From Deltaproteobacteria bacterium (GTDB taxonomy: Bacteria; CG2-30-53-67): a DNA stretch of 64,000 bases. Where the stretch lies: contig JAADIO010000022.1 of NCBI GenBank assembly GCA_013151235.1, positions 48,591-112,590 of the forward strand, given 5' to 3'. Numbering within the stretch: position 1 is the first letter of the stretch; each line of letters opens with the position of its first letter. The notes beneath the pieces were generated by a model. It was not told the DNA's origin and ran no database searches. It saw nothing but the letters and a program-made list of their open reading frames with translations. Shown here piece after piece: positions 15,696-25,279 of this stretch. The position numbers and the translations under genes are program-made.

Positions 15696-16579
15696 AAAGA
15701 TCGCAGGCCGGAACAGGGGGGGAAAAGAGACCGGTCACCATCGGGATGATCCAGATGAAGATCGCCGGTAATCCCGGCACCAATCTCGAACGGGCAAAAG
15801 AGCAGGTCCGCGAGGCGGCGGACCGGGGCGCCCGGGTCATCTGTCTTCCGGAACTCTTCCGCATGCCCTACTTCCCGCGGGAACAGAACCGTTCCGTCGC
15901 GCACCTGGCCGAGGCGATTCCCGGCCCCTCGACGGAGGTCTTCTCCTCCCTCGCCCGGGAACTGGAAACGGTCATCATCGTCCCTCTCTTCGAGAAGGAC
16001 GGCGGCCGCTACTACAACGCCGCCTGCGTTCTCGATGCCGACGGAAGCCTGTTGCCCACCTACCGGAAGGTGCATCTTCCGCAGGATCCCTGTTTCTACG
16101 AACAGGATTATTTCACGGCGGGCAACGCAGGTTTTCCCCTCTACCGGACCCGGTACGCGGACTTTTCCGTCCTCATCTGTTACGACCAGTGGTTCCCCGA
16201 AGCGGCCCGAATCTGCACCCTGAAGGGGGCCGATATCCTCTTCTATCCCACGGCCATCGGCCGGATCCGGGGAGAAACGCCTCCGGAGGGGGACTGGCAC
16301 GATGCCTGGGAGACGGTCCAGCGGGGCCATGCCATCGCCAACGGGATCCATGTGGCCGCCGTCAACCGCGTCGGGACTGAAGGGGAACTCGATTTCCGGG
16401 GCGGTTCCTTCGCCTGCGACGCCTTCGGGAAGGTGCTCGATCGTGCGCCGGAGCAGGAGGAGGCAGTCCTGGTTTCGCACCTTAACCTTTCTCTGAATGA
16501 AACGGTCCGGGAAGGGTGGGGCTTCCTCCGGAATCGGAGACCCGCCCTCTACGGAGAGCTGACTCACGAAGATGACTGA
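15692..16579 (+). CDS. aguB: N-carbamoylputrescine amidase
   Basis: This 295-residue nitrilase-superfamily enzyme hydrolyses N-carbamoylputrescine to putrescine, CO2 and ammonia. The catalytic triad is visible: Glu in CLPELFRMPYF, Lys in YRKVHLPQDP and Cys in LICYDQWFPEAAR. The AguB-typical C-terminal part reads AVNRVGTEG...FRGGSF. The length is normal for the family. The start is the ATG overlapping the upstream stop; the next gene, aguA, begins 8 bases before this one ends. The two enzymes convert agmatine to putrescine. The arginine decarboxylase that would supply agmatine is not in the window. Confidence 0.93.
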   Translation: MKRSQAGTGGEKRPVTIGMIQMKIAGNPGTNLERAKEQVREAADRGARVICLPELFRMPYFPREQNRSVAHLAEAIPGPSTEVFSSLARELETVIIVPLFEKDGGRYYNAACVLDADGSLLPTYRKVHLPQDPCFYEQDYFTAGNAGFPLYRTRYADFSVLICYDQWFPEAARICTLKGADILFYPTAIGRIRGETPPEGDWHDAWETVQRGHAIANGIHVAAVNRVGTEGELDFRGGSFACDAFGKVLDRAPEQEEAVLVSHLNLSLNETVREGWGFLRNRRPALYGELTHEDD

Positions 16580-17651
16580 GATCACCCCGAAGACCCCCGG
16601 CTCCCTCGGGTACCGGATGCCCGCAGAATGGGAGGCCCATGCCGCCCTCTGGCTTGCCTGGCCCCATGATGCCGATACCTTTGCCGGTTGTCTCCGGGAG
16701 GTTGAAGAGACCTACCTGCAGATCATCGAAGCCCTCGCCGGGGAAGAGGAGATCCGCCTTCTCGTACGGGACCGCGCCCTGAGGGAAGAGGTGGAGCGCC
16801 GCCTGCGTGGGAGGGGCATCCCACCCGGACAGGTCCGGCTGATCGAAGCCGGCTACGGCGACGTATGGATCCGGGACTACGGCCCCACCTTCGTCCGCAA
16901 TGACAGGGGGGAGACGGCCATGGTCGACTGGTCCTTCAACAGCTGGGGCGGGAAATACCCGGAACTCCTGGAAGACACGAAGATCCCCGCCCGAATCGGG
17001 GAACTCTTCCCCATGCCCCGTTTCGTCCCCGGGATGGTCCTCGAAGGGGGTTCCATCGAGGTCAACGGGGAAGGGCTGCTCCTTACCACGGAACAATGCC
17101 TCCTCCATCCGAACCGGAACCCCGGTTTATCCAGGGAGGAGATCGAACACAGACTGAAATCTTTTCTCGGCGTGGAGGGTATCATCTGGCTCAAGGGGGG
17201 GATCGCAGGGGACGACACGGACGGCCACGTGGATGACGTCGCCCGCTTCGTTGCCCCCGGCACGGTCGTCGCCGTCGTCGAGACCGACGAAGGGGATGAG
17301 AACCACGGGATCCTGCAGGAGAACCTGCGCCGCCTGAAGGCGGCAACATCACCCATGGGAAACCCCCTCCGGATTATCCCCCTCCCCACCCCCGGCCGGG
17401 TGGAGCAAGGAGGAGACCGGCTCCCGGCGAGTTACGCAAATTTTTACATCGGGAACCGGACGGTTCTGGTCCCGACCTTCGGCCATCCCTGCGACGCTCA
17501 GGCACTGAAAATCATCGGCAGCGTTTTCCCCGGCCGGCAGGCACGGGAAATCGACTGCCGGAACCTCGTCCGTGGCTACGGTGCCATCCACTGCATCAGC
17601 CTCCAGGAACCCGCCCGAAGAGTGCAGGAAAACCCCTCCTCTTTTTCTTGA
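16572..17651 (+). CDS. aguA: Agmatine deiminase
   Basis: This 359-residue guanidino-group-modifying enzyme converts agmatine to N-carbamoylputrescine and ammonia. Motifs include MPAEWEAHAALWLAWP near the N terminus, GDVWIRDYGPTF, LEGGSIEVNG, GDDTDGHVDDVARF (catalytic Asp/His) and the C-terminal nucleophile Cys in GYGAIHCISLQEP. The length fits the family. It overlaps aguB by 8 bases, so both are translated from one message. Confidence 0.95.
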   Translation: MTEITPKTPGSLGYRMPAEWEAHAALWLAWPHDADTFAGCLREVEETYLQIIEALAGEEEIRLLVRDRALREEVERRLRGRGIPPGQVRLIEAGYGDVWIRDYGPTFVRNDRGETAMVDWSFNSWGGKYPELLEDTKIPARIGELFPMPRFVPGMVLEGGSIEVNGEGLLLTTEQCLLHPNRNPGLSREEIEHRLKSFLGVEGIIWLKGGIAGDDTDGHVDDVARFVAPGTVVAVVETDEGDENHGILQENLRRLKAATSPMGNPLRIIPLPTPGRVEQGGDRLPASYANFYIGNRTVLVPTFGHPCDAQALKIIGSVFPGRQAREIDCRNLVRGYGAIHCISLQEPARRVQENPSSFS

Positions 17652-17676
17652 CAGCAATTATCAATCTGTGTTTTGA
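17648..17676 (+). promoter_or_regulatory. Possible weak promoter before TPR gene
   Basis: TTGACA (17648-17653) is followed after 17 bases by TTTTGA. The -35 is perfect but the -10 is poor. It would allow the TPR gene to be expressed independently of aguA. Confidence 0.3.
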
Positions 17677-17713
17677 TGAAAACCAACCTCAAACAGACGG
17701 AAAGGAATTCATT

Positions 17714-18394
17714 ATGAATGAGCAAACCCCTGAAAACCCGTGTAATCTCCCCCCCACAGGCGATGAACTGGAATATCGAAGGATGTTGAACAATTATGAA
17801 CAATACCTGAGTTTTTATCCGGACTCAGCGGAAACCTATTACAACCTCGGCTTGATACATGCCCAGTATCAGGAATTTGATCGTGCCGTTTCCGCCTACG
17901 AAAAAGCAATTGAACTGAAACCGGAGCTGGTGCAACCCTACCTGAACCTGGCCGGAATCTGTCTGCAGTTAAACAAAGAAAAGGAAAGTATCGCCCTCAT
18001 GGAAAAGGCCATTGAGATCAATCCCGATTTTCCCGTAAGTTACAGTAATCTCGGCTACGTCTATATTCAGCAGGGACGGATTGAGGAGGGGATCGCCGAA
18101 TGTGAGAAGGCGCTCAAGATCGACACAAATTTTCTTGACGCCTATGTCAAGCTGGCGATGGCCTATTTGAAACAGGAGGATTATGACCGGTTGATTGAGG
18201 TCTGCATGAAGGCCCTTGCGATTCAGCCGGAAATCGGGCTGATGCAGAACTACCTCGGCACGGCCTATTACCACAAGAAAGATTATCGAAAAGCCGTGGA
18301 ACATTGCGGGCTCGCCCTGGCCCAGGGGTTTGAAGTAGATCCCGCACTGTTAAAGGAACTGGAGCCCCACGTTCCAAGACGGGAGGCGGAATGA
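17714..18394 (+). CDS. Tetratricopeptide-repeat protein
   Basis: The 226-residue cytoplasmic protein has no signal peptide. At least five TPR units occupy residues about 30-210: AETYYNLGLIHAQYQEFDRAVSAYEKAIELKP and four similar blocks, each ending in a (K/E)(A/I)-(L/I)-(E/K)-x-(N/D/K/Q)-P pattern. TPR arrays bind partner proteins; the partner is unknown. The ATG at 17714 follows AAAGGAATTC. The end overlaps the next gene (ATGA), which suggests that the small zinc-ribbon protein is a functional companion. Confidence 0.85.
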   Translation: MNEQTPENPCNLPPTGDELEYRRMLNNYEQYLSFYPDSAETYYNLGLIHAQYQEFDRAVSAYEKAIELKPELVQPYLNLAGICLQLNKEKESIALMEKAIEINPDFPVSYSNLGYVYIQQGRIEEGIAECEKALKIDTNFLDAYVKLAMAYLKQEDYDRLIEVCMKALAIQPEIGLMQNYLGTAYYHKKDYRKAVEHCGLALAQGFEVDPALLKELEPHVPRREAE

Positions 18395-18744
18395 ACCGTC
18401 CGTCCCATCAACCCCCGGAGGCCTTCTGTCTTTTTTGCAGGAAAAAAATCGCAAAACCGGCAAAGAATACCCTTCGTCCTTTGAGCGATTTTCCCTCCGG
18501 ACAGTGCGATTGCGGAGCGGTCTATGTCTCCGACCTCACGGGGAAAAACGGCGGCGAAGCAATGATCGATGCGTTGGCGACGGCCTGTGATAACGACGAG
18601 GCCCGCGCTTTTTCCCTGGAAGAGGGGAAAGACTATGCGATGAAGGTTGTCGGCTACGATGCCCGGACCCATTCCGTCACGAAACGGGGACATTATAAGG
18701 ACGGGAAGGCAAGGCTCTATTTCATCAAGCTGGCGGCCGTGTAA
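18391..18744 (+). CDS. Small zinc-ribbon-like hypothetical protein
   Basis: The 117-residue protein has a probable metal site near the N terminus: C-x2-C in CLFCRKK, then C-x-C in QCDCGAVYVSD about 24 residues later. The rest is a mixed alpha/beta segment (GGEAMIDALATACDNDEARAF, KVVGYDARTHSV, ARLYFIKL). I recognise no named family. It is translationally coupled to the TPR gene by a 4-base overlap and is followed by the convergent hypB gene 61 bases away. Confidence 0.7.
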   Translation: MNRPSHQPPEAFCLFCRKKIAKPAKNTLRPLSDFPSGQCDCGAVYVSDLTGKNGGEAMIDALATACDNDEARAFSLEEGKDYAMKVVGYDARTHSVTKRGHYKDGKARLYFIKLAAV

Positions 18745-18805
18745 AAGTACAATTCATTCCGGCAAGCATCACCGATGGAGACATCCGGGGATCGGTCGAC
18801 TTTCG

Positions 18806-19456
18806 TTATCGGCTTTTGACCTTATCTTCAAGCCACCGGCACCAGTCCTCCATACCTTGCCCGTTCCTCGCGGACAGGTCAAATATTTTAAGGTCCGGGT
18901 TCAATTTTTTTGCATCGGACCGGATCTTTTCCATATCCACATCCAGGTACGGGGCAAGGTCGATTTTATTCAGGATCAGGACTTCGGATTTCTGAAACAT
19001 CAGGGGATACTTGAGCGGTTTGTCGTCCCCTTCAGTGATGCTCAGCAGCATGATCTTGGCGCTTTCTCCCACATCGAACTCGGCAGGACAGACCAGGTTC
19101 CCCACATTTTCAATAACCAGGAGGTCGAGTTCGTCCAGGGGCATCTCCTGAAGCATGTCGCTGATCATATTGGCATCCAGGTGGCAGGCCCCGCCGGTAT
19201 TGATCTGGACAACGGGAACATCAAGTCCGGAGATCACTTCGGCATCATGGGTGCCCTGAATGTCTCCTTCGATCACACCGATCCGGACCCTGCCGTCCAG
19301 GGCACGAATGGTTTTCTCCAGAAGGGTGGTCTTGCCGGCGCCCGGTGCGGACATGAGATTGACGGCCTCTACCTTGTGGTTTGCAAGGAGTGCTCTGTTG
19401 CCGGCTGCAATCCTGTCGTTCGCTTCCAGAATTTTCTTGACCATCTTGACCTTCAT
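18806..19456 (-). CDS. hypB: Hydrogenase nickel-incorporation GTPase HypB
   Basis: This 216-residue GTPase delivers nickel to the [NiFe] hydrogenase large subunit with HypA. Motifs are the P-loop [32 protein letters not shown] (metal-binding Cys/His), ENVGNLVCPAEFD, and NKIDLAPY as the G4 element. There is no His-rich N-terminal nickel-storage tail, so it is the short form of the family. It overlaps hypA by 4 bases and sits divergently beside hydBGDA, its likely target. Confidence 0.95.
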   Translation of the reverse strand: MKVKMVKKILEANDRIAAGNRALLANHKVEAVNLMSAPGAGKTTLLEKTIRALDGRVRIGVIEGDIQGTHDAEVISGLDVPVVQINTGGACHLDANMISDMLQEMPLDELDLLVIENVGNLVCPAEFDVGESAKIMLLSITEGDDKPLKYPLMFQKSEVLILNKIDLAPYLDVDMEKIRSDAKKLNPDLKIFDLSARNGQGMEDWCRWLEDKVKSR

Positions 19457-19800
19457 CCATCCACCTCCAACTCAAAAATTTCCAGTTCATGCCCGGTCGT
19501 AATCTCAAACGCCGCGCCACCGCACCGGGGACAGTTCAGGACAATCGTCTCCTGAGAGATAAAATCCGAATTGCATTCCCGGCAGCGGCCGCCCACGGGG
19601 ATTTCATGGATTTCGAGGGTTGCATTTACCGAAAGTGTCTCGTCCTTCGCACAGTTGAAGGCAAAGACCAGAGCGTCCGTCATAATTCCTGAAGCCTTTC
19701 CCACATTCACCCGGACGGTCTCCACCCCGGAATAGCCCTGTTCATGACAGGTGGCATCGACAAGTTCAAGGATGTTCCTGGCGATAGAGAGTTCGTGCAC
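19453..19800 (-). CDS. hypA: Hydrogenase nickel-incorporation protein HypA
   Basis: This 115-residue nickel metallochaperone starts with the nickel-binding MHELSIA and has a zinc finger with two CxxC motifs (CREC near residue 73 and CPRC near residue 90). Length and sequence are typical. It works with the overlapping hypB on the hydrogenase encoded divergently. hypC, hypD, hypE and hypF are not in the window. Confidence 0.95.
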   Translation of the reverse strand: MHELSIARNILELVDATCHEQGYSGVETVRVNVGKASGIMTDALVFAFNCAKDETLSVNATLEIHEIPVGGRCRECNSDFISQETIVLNCPRCGGAAFEITTGHELEIFELEVDG

Positions 19801-20116
19801 GGCAAGTCTCCTGAAAACGATGGAGCGCCTTCTTCATCCGGAAGAATACCGTTCATGAGTTTGAGTGATGCCGGGGCGGCATCACAGTCCACAGTCAAAG
19901 GGCAAACCCGACATGGACGAGTCAGCCGTCACCGAATAGGCCTATATTAACATGTTTCCTCGTTGCTTCAATAGACAAAATCCCCTGTAGCCCGGATAAG
20001 GACCGGAAAGCTGATGGAAATAGACGGATGACGCTCAACTTTTTTCCATTATTACCGATAAAGGATAAAAGCCATCACGAACTACCCGAACAGCCGTTTC
20101 ACAAATCATTGAAGAC
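19801..20116. other. Divergent hypA / hydB intergenic region
   Basis: About 375 bases lie between hypA and hydB. Apart from the palindrome at 20117-20139 I see a GC hairpin near 19870 (GATGCCGGGGCGGCATC) on the hyp side, but no clear -10/-35 or -24/-12 pair for either direction. Confidence 0.4.
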
Positions 20117-20139
20117 GATGATATCGTTAACATATCATC
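20117..20139 (+). promoter_or_regulatory. Perfect inverted repeat upstream of hydBGDA
   Basis: GATGATAT (20117-20124), CGTTAAC, ATATCATC (20132-20139): perfect 8-base arms with a 7-base spacer that itself contains the palindrome GTTAAC. It lies 36 bases before the hydB ATG, so it is a candidate operator for the hydrogenase operon. It does not match the FNR/CRP consensus. Confidence 0.5.
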
Positions 20140-20175
20140 CATAGCAAACCGGCTCTTTTGTAATGGAGACTTTCC

Positions 20176-21219
20176 ATGATCTATAAAGTGATCACCAAGA
20201 GTGAATTCAGGAAGTTTGTGTCCGGACTGATCCGCGAGAACCAGACGATCGGACCCAAGCTTGTGGATTCCGACAGAGAGGGCAACCCCATCTATCAATT
20301 CAAAGAAGTTAATTCCTTTGACGAGATGGACCTGGATTACACACAGGCCGACTACTCGATCAAAAATTTTTATCTCCCCTTCCGGGAAGAGCTTTCCCGG
20401 TTCGATTATTCCAACAGCGACTGGGAGCAGAACATCGAATACCACGTGCATCCCAGGGTGATCGTCGGGGTGCGGGCCTGTGACATTAACGCCCTGACCA
20501 AGCTCGACAAGATATTCATGAAGGGGAACTTCCCGTCCCCCCATTATATTGCCCGCAGGAAGAACACCTTTTTAATCGGCATGGACCATGAACCTCTGGA
20601 CGACTGTTTCTGTAAATCGCTGAACCAGGATGTGGTGCGGCACGGTTTTAATCTCTACTGCACGGACATCGGAAAAAGCTATTATCTGACAATCAACTCC
20701 TCCAAGGCCTTCAACTTTCTGCGGAATGTAAAGACCTCGGATCCCGGGAAGGAAGACGACAGGAAATATATTGAACGGCGGAAGTATTTGAAGAAAAAAT
20801 TTCGCACCCATGTAGAGGTGACCGGGCTTCCCGCCCTCATGGACATCGAGTTTCAATCGGACGTCTGGAAAAAATGGGGGGACAAGTGCTTGAATTGCGG
20901 TTCCTGTGCCATGGTCTGTCCCACCTGTTACTGCCACGGCGTTGAGGAAAACATTGAGGTAAATCTGAAACGATCACGCAAGGAAAGAGTGCAGTACTCC
21001 TGCAGTATCGTGGATTTTGCCGAAGTCGCGGGAGGGCACAATTTCAGGCCCCTGAAAGAGGATCGTCTCAAGTACAGGTTTTATCATCACTACAGAGGGT
21101 TTGCCGAGAACGCAGACGAGCAGATTTGTGTGGGCTGTAACCGGTGCGGCCGTGCCTGTCTGGCCGGCATCAACCCCAGGGATGTCATCAACGACCTGAG
21201 AATGGAGAGCGAAGAATGA
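20176..21219 (+). CDS. hydB: Hydrogenase/sulfhydrogenase beta subunit, 2[4Fe-4S]
   Basis: This 347-residue iron-sulfur subunit of a cytoplasmic group 3b-like [NiFe] hydrogenase relays electrons between the flavin subunit and the hydrogenase core. The central [11 protein letters not shown]...D..F segment is typical of the HydB/DsrK-like family. Two C-terminal cluster motifs are visible: [16 protein letters not shown] (about residue 235) and [17 protein letters not shown] (about residue 315). The start follows GGAGACTTTCC. The stop overlaps the next ATG. The order beta-gamma-delta-alpha equals hydBGDA of Pyrococcus. Confidence 0.9.
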   Translation: MIYKVITKSEFRKFVSGLIRENQTIGPKLVDSDREGNPIYQFKEVNSFDEMDLDYTQADYSIKNFYLPFREELSRFDYSNSDWEQNIEYHVHPRVIVGVRACDINALTKLDKIFMKGNFPSPHYIARRKNTFLIGMDHEPLDDCFCKSLNQDVVRHGFNLYCTDIGKSYYLTINSSKAFNFLRNVKTSDPGKEDDRKYIERRKYLKKKFRTHVEVTGLPALMDIEFQSDVWKKWGDKCLNCGSCAMVCPTCYCHGVEENIEVNLKRSRKERVQYSCSIVDFAEVAGGHNFRPLKEDRLKYRFYHHYRGFAENADEQICVGCNRCGRACLAGINPRDVINDLRMESEE

Positions 21220-22124
21220 GCTACAAAATCAAGAAGGAAGATATCAATCTTGAACCCTTTATGACCCAACCGCCCCAGTACAATCTCAAAACCGTTGTCA
21301 TGAAAACGGACAAGGTTTATAAATGCGAGATCATTAACATGATCGAGCTAACGCCCATGGAAAAACTTTTTCATCTCAGGATTCTCGATCCTGCCGAACG
21401 TGACCTCTTCTCTTTCAGGGCCGGCCAGTTTGTCATGGTCGAGGTCCCCGGCTTCGGCGAGGTCCCGATCTCCCTCTCGAGTTCTCCAAACAACCGGGAG
21501 TTCATGGAACTCTGTATACGAAAAGCGGGGCAGACCACCAACATGCTCCATAAAGCACGGATCGGATCCAGGGTCGGCATTCGCGGTCCTTTCGGCACGG
21601 CATTCCCCATGGAACAGATGGTCGGGCACAATCTTCTTTTGATCGCAGGCGGACTCGGTCTCGCCCCTCTCCGGGCTCCGATCTATTGGGTCACGGACCA
21701 CCGTTCCGATTACCGGGATGTTCATATCCTTTACGGAACCAAGGAGCCCTGGCAGATGCTTTTCACCTATCAGTATGAAGAGTGGGAACGGATTAATCAT
21801 ATCCGGATGCTGACGATCGTGGAAAAGGGGGATGAGAACTGGAAAGGCAACACGGGAATGATCACCGAACTTTTCAACGACATCACCATTGACCCTGCAA
21901 ACACCTATGCCATTGTCTGCGGTCCACCGGTCATGTTTAAGTTCGTCTGCAACCACATGGACAACCTGGGCATCCCCATGAATCACATGTTTGTCTCCCT
22001 GGAACGGAGAATGCACTGCGGTATGGGAAAATGCTGTCGCTGCATGGTGGGGTCCACCTTTACCTGTGTGGACGGGCCGGTTTTTGATTACTGGTCCGTC
22101 ATGAATTTAAAAGAAGCCATTTAA
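21216..22124 (+). CDS. hydG: Hydrogenase gamma subunit, FAD/NAD(P)-binding
   Basis: This 302-residue ferredoxin-NADP-reductase-fold subunit is the site of NAD(P) reduction or oxidation. It has a FAD-binding stretch ([23 protein letters not shown]), a nucleotide-binding [24 protein letters not shown], and a C-terminal 2Fe-2S loop ([12 protein letters not shown]...[10 protein letters not shown]). It is coupled to hydB by a 4-base overlap. A 30-residue N-terminal extension precedes the flavin domain. The hydG symbol is used in the Pyrococcus sulfhydrogenase sense and not for the [FeFe]-maturase of the same name. Confidence 0.9.
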   Translation: MSYKIKKEDINLEPFMTQPPQYNLKTVVMKTDKVYKCEIINMIELTPMEKLFHLRILDPAERDLFSFRAGQFVMVEVPGFGEVPISLSSSPNNREFMELCIRKAGQTTNMLHKARIGSRVGIRGPFGTAFPMEQMVGHNLLLIAGGLGLAPLRAPIYWVTDHRSDYRDVHILYGTKEPWQMLFTYQYEEWERINHIRMLTIVEKGDENWKGNTGMITELFNDITIDPANTYAIVCGPPVMFKFVCNHMDNLGIPMNHMFVSLERRMHCGMGKCCRCMVGSTFTCVDGPVFDYWSVMNLKEAI

Positions 22125-22135
22125 GGAGGCCGGTC

Positions 22136-22957
22136 TTGAAGTATCTCGGAATCGATATTGTCAAACCCAGGCTCGCAGTTTTTGATTTTACGGGTTGTGA
22201 GGGATGTGAACTTCAGTTGGTCAACAAGGAAGAAACATTAGTCGACTTCCTGTCCCTTTTCGAAGTCGTCAATTTCAGGGAAGCCTCATCGGACAAAAGC
22301 GATGCGTACGATATTGCTTTAATTGAAGGATGCATTTCCAGACAGGATGAAGTGGAACGCTTAAAAGCGATCCGGGGCCGGGTCAAAATCCTGGTTGCGC
22401 TGGGCTCCTGCGCTTGTTGCGGCGGGGTGAATCATCTCAAGAACGGATTCCCGATAGAGGATGTTGTCCGGCAGGTCTACGGAGACCGGAAGATCGAAAC
22501 CGAAAAAGTCAGGAGCCTCAAAGAGGTGGTACAGGTGGACCTGGAAATTCCGGGATGTCCGGTATCCAAGGCGGAGGTAGAGAGAATCGTCATCGCTCTG
22601 GTCACCGGGGCGGAGATCCGGATGCCCAAATATCCGGTTTGCGTGGAGTGCCGGCAGCAACTCAACACCTGCCTGTTCGATTTCGGGGAGATATGTTTGG
22701 GGCCGATCACACTTGCAGGATGCGGAGCGGTCTGTCCCTCGGGCAAGGTCGGCTGCCGGGGCTGCCGCGGTCCCGCAGATGATGCAAATTATGAATCGTT
22801 TATCGATGTAGTTGTCGACAAGGGCTTTACTGAAGCTGAGATCCGAAAAAAGATCGAGTTCTTCAATGCCTTCGAAGGACCGGCAAAAGATACTATCGCC
22901 TCCTTGATCCAGAAGAGAATCAAAACATTTAACGCATTCAGCGGGGTAAGAGCATGA
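22136..22957 (+). CDS. hydD: [NiFe] hydrogenase small (delta) subunit
   Basis: The 273-residue small subunit carries the proximal iron-sulfur clusters. Cys motifs are visible in [44 protein letters not shown] and [19 protein letters not shown]. The protein starts directly with the mature domain and has no Tat signal, so the enzyme is cytoplasmic. I chose the TTG at 22136 because AAGGAGG lies eight bases upstream and the residues that follow ([17 protein letters not shown]) are conserved. It overlaps hydA by 4 bases. Confidence 0.92.
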   Translation: MKYLGIDIVKPRLAVFDFTGCEGCELQLVNKEETLVDFLSLFEVVNFREASSDKSDAYDIALIEGCISRQDEVERLKAIRGRVKILVALGSCACCGGVNHLKNGFPIEDVVRQVYGDRKIETEKVRSLKEVVQVDLEIPGCPVSKAEVERIVIALVTGAEIRMPKYPVCVECRQQLNTCLFDFGEICLGPITLAGCGAVCPSGKVGCRGCRGPADDANYESFIDVVVDKGFTEAEIRKKIEFFNAFEGPAKDTIASLIQKRIKTFNAFSGVRA

Positions 22958-24228
22958 AAGTGAATATGAACATCGATGTTCATCATGTGACACGAGTCGA
23001 GGGTCACGGGAATATCCGGATTGAGGTGCAAGACGGTCGTCTTGTGGAGGCAAAATGGGAAGTCGTTGAAACACCTCGTTTTTTTGAAGCCATTCTCAAA
23101 GGGATGCCCCATGACAACGCTCCCACCCTGACTTCAAGAATATGCGGGATCTGTTCCATCGGCCACACATTGGCATCGCTCAGGGCGGTGGAGCGTGCGA
23201 TGGATGTCGAGGTCCCGGCGACCGCGCAGAAACTCAGGCTTCTGGCCAAACATGGCGAGACGCTGCAGAGCCATTTTCTACACCTCCTCTTTCTGGTGGC
23301 GCCGGACTTCCTGAATGTGGGGAGTGTCATTCCGTTGGTGGATTCCCATCCCGACCTGGTGGCCAAAGCTGCGAGACTCAAGGGTATGGCCAATTCCATG
23401 TGTGACCTCATTGCAGGCCGCACCACCCATCCGGTGAGTCTGGTAGTGGGTGGGGTGAGCAAGGCCCCGGATAAGCGGCAGTTGGCGGAACTCAAAAAGA
23501 CCATGGAAGACCGGATGAGGGACGCCGCAGACGTGCTGGAGCTTTTCAAGACGCTGGCCCTTCCTGACTTTGAAAGAGAGACCGAGTTTGTCTCCTTGAA
23601 GGGTGACAAAACCTATCCCTGGATCGGCGGGGACCTGGTCTCCTCGGACGGCGTCATCAAGCCTGAAGATCAATATCTGGCGATGAGCAATGAGTATCAG
23701 GTCAATTTTTCCACATCGAAATTCACAAAACTGAGCCGAGACAGCTTTGCCGTGGGGGCGCTGGCCCGCCTCAACAACAATTACGATCTCCTTCACGGCA
23801 AGGCAAAAGAGGTTGCGGAAACCCTGGGTTTGGAGCCGATGAACTACAACCCATACATGAACAACATCGCGCAACTTGTGGAGTGCTTTCATGCTCTTGC
23901 CGAGTCCCTGGACCTTATCGACGAAATGCTGGACGGCGGCATGAACGACCTTCGCCGCCGCTATGAGGTGCAGGCCGGAGTCGGCATTGGTGCGGTGGAG
24001 GTGCCCAGGGGAATACTTTATCATCACTATAACATCGACGAAAAGGGAATGATCACCCATGCCAACTGTATCATTCCAACCACGCAGAACAATGCAAACA
24101 TCCACTACGACCTTGCCGAACTAGTCAAACAGGAAGTGAAAAAAGGCTCAGACGATCAGGAGGTGAGAAAACTCTGCGAGATGCTCGTGCGGGCCTATGA
24201 CCCCTGCATCTCCTGTTCCGTTCACTAA
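22954..24228 (+). CDS. hydA: [NiFe] hydrogenase large (alpha) subunit, group 3b-like
   Basis: The 424-residue catalytic subunit has its Ni-Fe ligands in [14 protein letters not shown] (L1, about residue 60) and DPCISCSVH (L2). Further family marks are [23 protein letters not shown] and [14 protein letters not shown]. The protein stops right after the L2 histidine: the codons are GTT CAC TAA. There is therefore no C-terminal extension for a HyaD/HycI/FrxA-type maturation protease, which most group 3 enzymes have. A hydrogenase oxidising H2 with NAD(P)+, or the reverse, is likely; side activity with sulfur is possible for this family. Confidence 0.94.
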   Translation: MKVNMNIDVHHVTRVEGHGNIRIEVQDGRLVEAKWEVVETPRFFEAILKGMPHDNAPTLTSRICGICSIGHTLASLRAVERAMDVEVPATAQKLRLLAKHGETLQSHFLHLLFLVAPDFLNVGSVIPLVDSHPDLVAKAARLKGMANSMCDLIAGRTTHPVSLVVGGVSKAPDKRQLAELKKTMEDRMRDAADVLELFKTLALPDFERETEFVSLKGDKTYPWIGGDLVSSDGVIKPEDQYLAMSNEYQVNFSTSKFTKLSRDSFAVGALARLNNNYDLLHGKAKEVAETLGLEPMNYNPYMNNIAQLVECFHALAESLDLIDEMLDGGMNDLRRRYEVQAGVGIGAVEVPRGILYHHYNIDEKGMITHANCIIPTTQNNANIHYDLAELVKQEVKKGSDDQEVRKLCEMLVRAYDPCISCSVH

Positions 24229-24265
24229 TTCGTTTCTTGAAACTGACACAGCGAAGGGAAGGATA

Positions 24266-24294
24266 GCCTCCCTGCGGCAATACCGCAGGGAGGC
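24266..24294. terminator. Hairpin between convergent hydA and rubrerythrin gene
   Basis: Perfect 12-base arms (GCCTCCCTGCGG / CCGCAGGGAGGC) with a CAATA loop, 37 bases after the hydA stop and 20 bases before the end of the opposing gene. There is no T-run, so the efficiency is uncertain. Confidence 0.65.
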
Positions 24295-24313
24295 ATGGGG
24301 TAGTTGGGGGGTA

Positions 24314-24736
24314 TTACACGAAGTATCTTTTCAGTAGCCCTTCCAGGGAGCGGGCGTGCCGTCCTTCATCCCGGGAGGATTCATCGAAGAAGTCATGGGC
24401 CGGGTCGATATTGTTCTCCTTGGCCAGGACTGCGGCTTTGCGCTTTCCCTTGTTGGCCATCTGCTCCCCTTTCAGCATCTTCTCGATATTTTCCTTCGTC
24501 GATTCGGAAATCAATCCATTTAATTCGGCAAATTGCGCCGCATGGCCCGCCTCGTCCATGGCGATCTCCCGGAGGGAAACGGCCACCTCGGGATAACCTT
24601 CCCGCTGGGCCTGTCGGGCCATGGCGAGATAAAGCCCGACTTCGGCGGTCTCTCCCTTGAAATTCGCCATTACATCCTCTTCCACTACGGTACCTTTGGC
24701 AACCCCGATCGTGTGTTCATTGACCAATTCGCTCAT
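24314..24736 (-). CDS. Rubrerythrin-like diiron protein without rubredoxin domain
   Basis: The 140-residue ferritin-like four-helix protein has diiron ligands visible as E in [20 protein letters not shown] (ExxH-type) and a second E/H pair in SRDEGRHAR. The C-terminal rubredoxin domain of classical rubrerythrin is absent. The family reduces peroxide in anaerobes; here the electron donor would be a separate protein. The ATG at 24736 has AAAGGGAGAG in front. It lies 76 bases downstream of a PerR-like gene on the same strand, which suggests peroxide-controlled expression. Confidence 0.85.
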   Translation of the reverse strand: MSELVNEHTIGVAKGTVVEEDVMANFKGETAEVGLYLAMARQAQREGYPEVAVSLREIAMDEAGHAAQFAELNGLISESTKENIEKMLKGEQMANKGKRKAAVLAKENNIDPAHDFFDESSRDEGRHARSLEGLLKRYFV

Positions 24737-24812
24737 TTTTTCTCTCCCTTTAATGATAAAAACAGTTGCAATGAATGATAAAAAAATTTTTCCCTCCTCG
24801 TCATCACCTCCT

Positions 24813-25247
24813 TTACTTTCGGTTTTGATGGTTTCCCGAACCCCGGCAGTCCGCACAGCGTCCATAGTAGGAAATCCTGTACCCGGTGAATTCGAAATTC
24901 CCGTTCCCTTCCGGAACAGGCAGGACCGTCTCGTCCATCACATCTTCCACGGTCCCGCAGGAGGTACAGACCGCATGGGAATGGGGCGTCGTCTCCGGAT
25001 CGTAATGCCGCCGGTCGCCCGCCAGGTGAAGTTCCATAAGCGCTCCGTCCTCCTTCAGGATCTTCAAGGTCTGGTAAACCGTCGCCAGGGTCAGGGTCGG
25101 ATGCCGGGCCACAAGGAGACGGTAGAGATCCTCCGCCGTCGGATGTGCGATATTCCCTTCGAGGGCCTTGAAGATCGCCAGCCGCTGAGGTGTCACCCGG
25201 CGCCCCTTCTCACGGAAATCATTTATTAAATCAACTACTTTCAACAT
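24813..25247 (-). CDS. perR: Fur-family regulator, PerR-like
   Basis: The 144-residue protein has the winged-helix N-terminal half ([39 protein letters not shown]) and a dimerisation half. The latter carries the metal site H-x-H in [10 protein letters not shown] and a second CADC, giving the two CxxC zinc motifs of Fur/PerR proteins. Association with a rubrerythrin-like gene favours PerR over Fur. The ATG at 25247 was chosen; a TTG two codons upstream is possible. A strong promoter with an overlapping palindrome lies 45-73 bases upstream, suggesting autoregulation. Confidence 0.85.
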   Translation of the reverse strand: MLKVVDLINDFREKGRRVTPQRLAIFKALEGNIAHPTAEDLYRLLVARHPTLTLATVYQTLKILKEDGALMELHLAGDRRHYDPETTPHSHAVCTSCGTVEDVMDETVLPVPEGNGNFEFTGYRISYYGRCADCRGSGNHQNRK

Positions 25248-25279
25248 AATCAAAAAACTCTCTTTATTAATAACGTTTC

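Noticed and set aside
24813-25247. Naming the regulator Fur or Zur.
   Set aside because: The Fur-family fold does not decide this; the rubrerythrin partner and operator layout favour PerR. It is kept as PerR-like.
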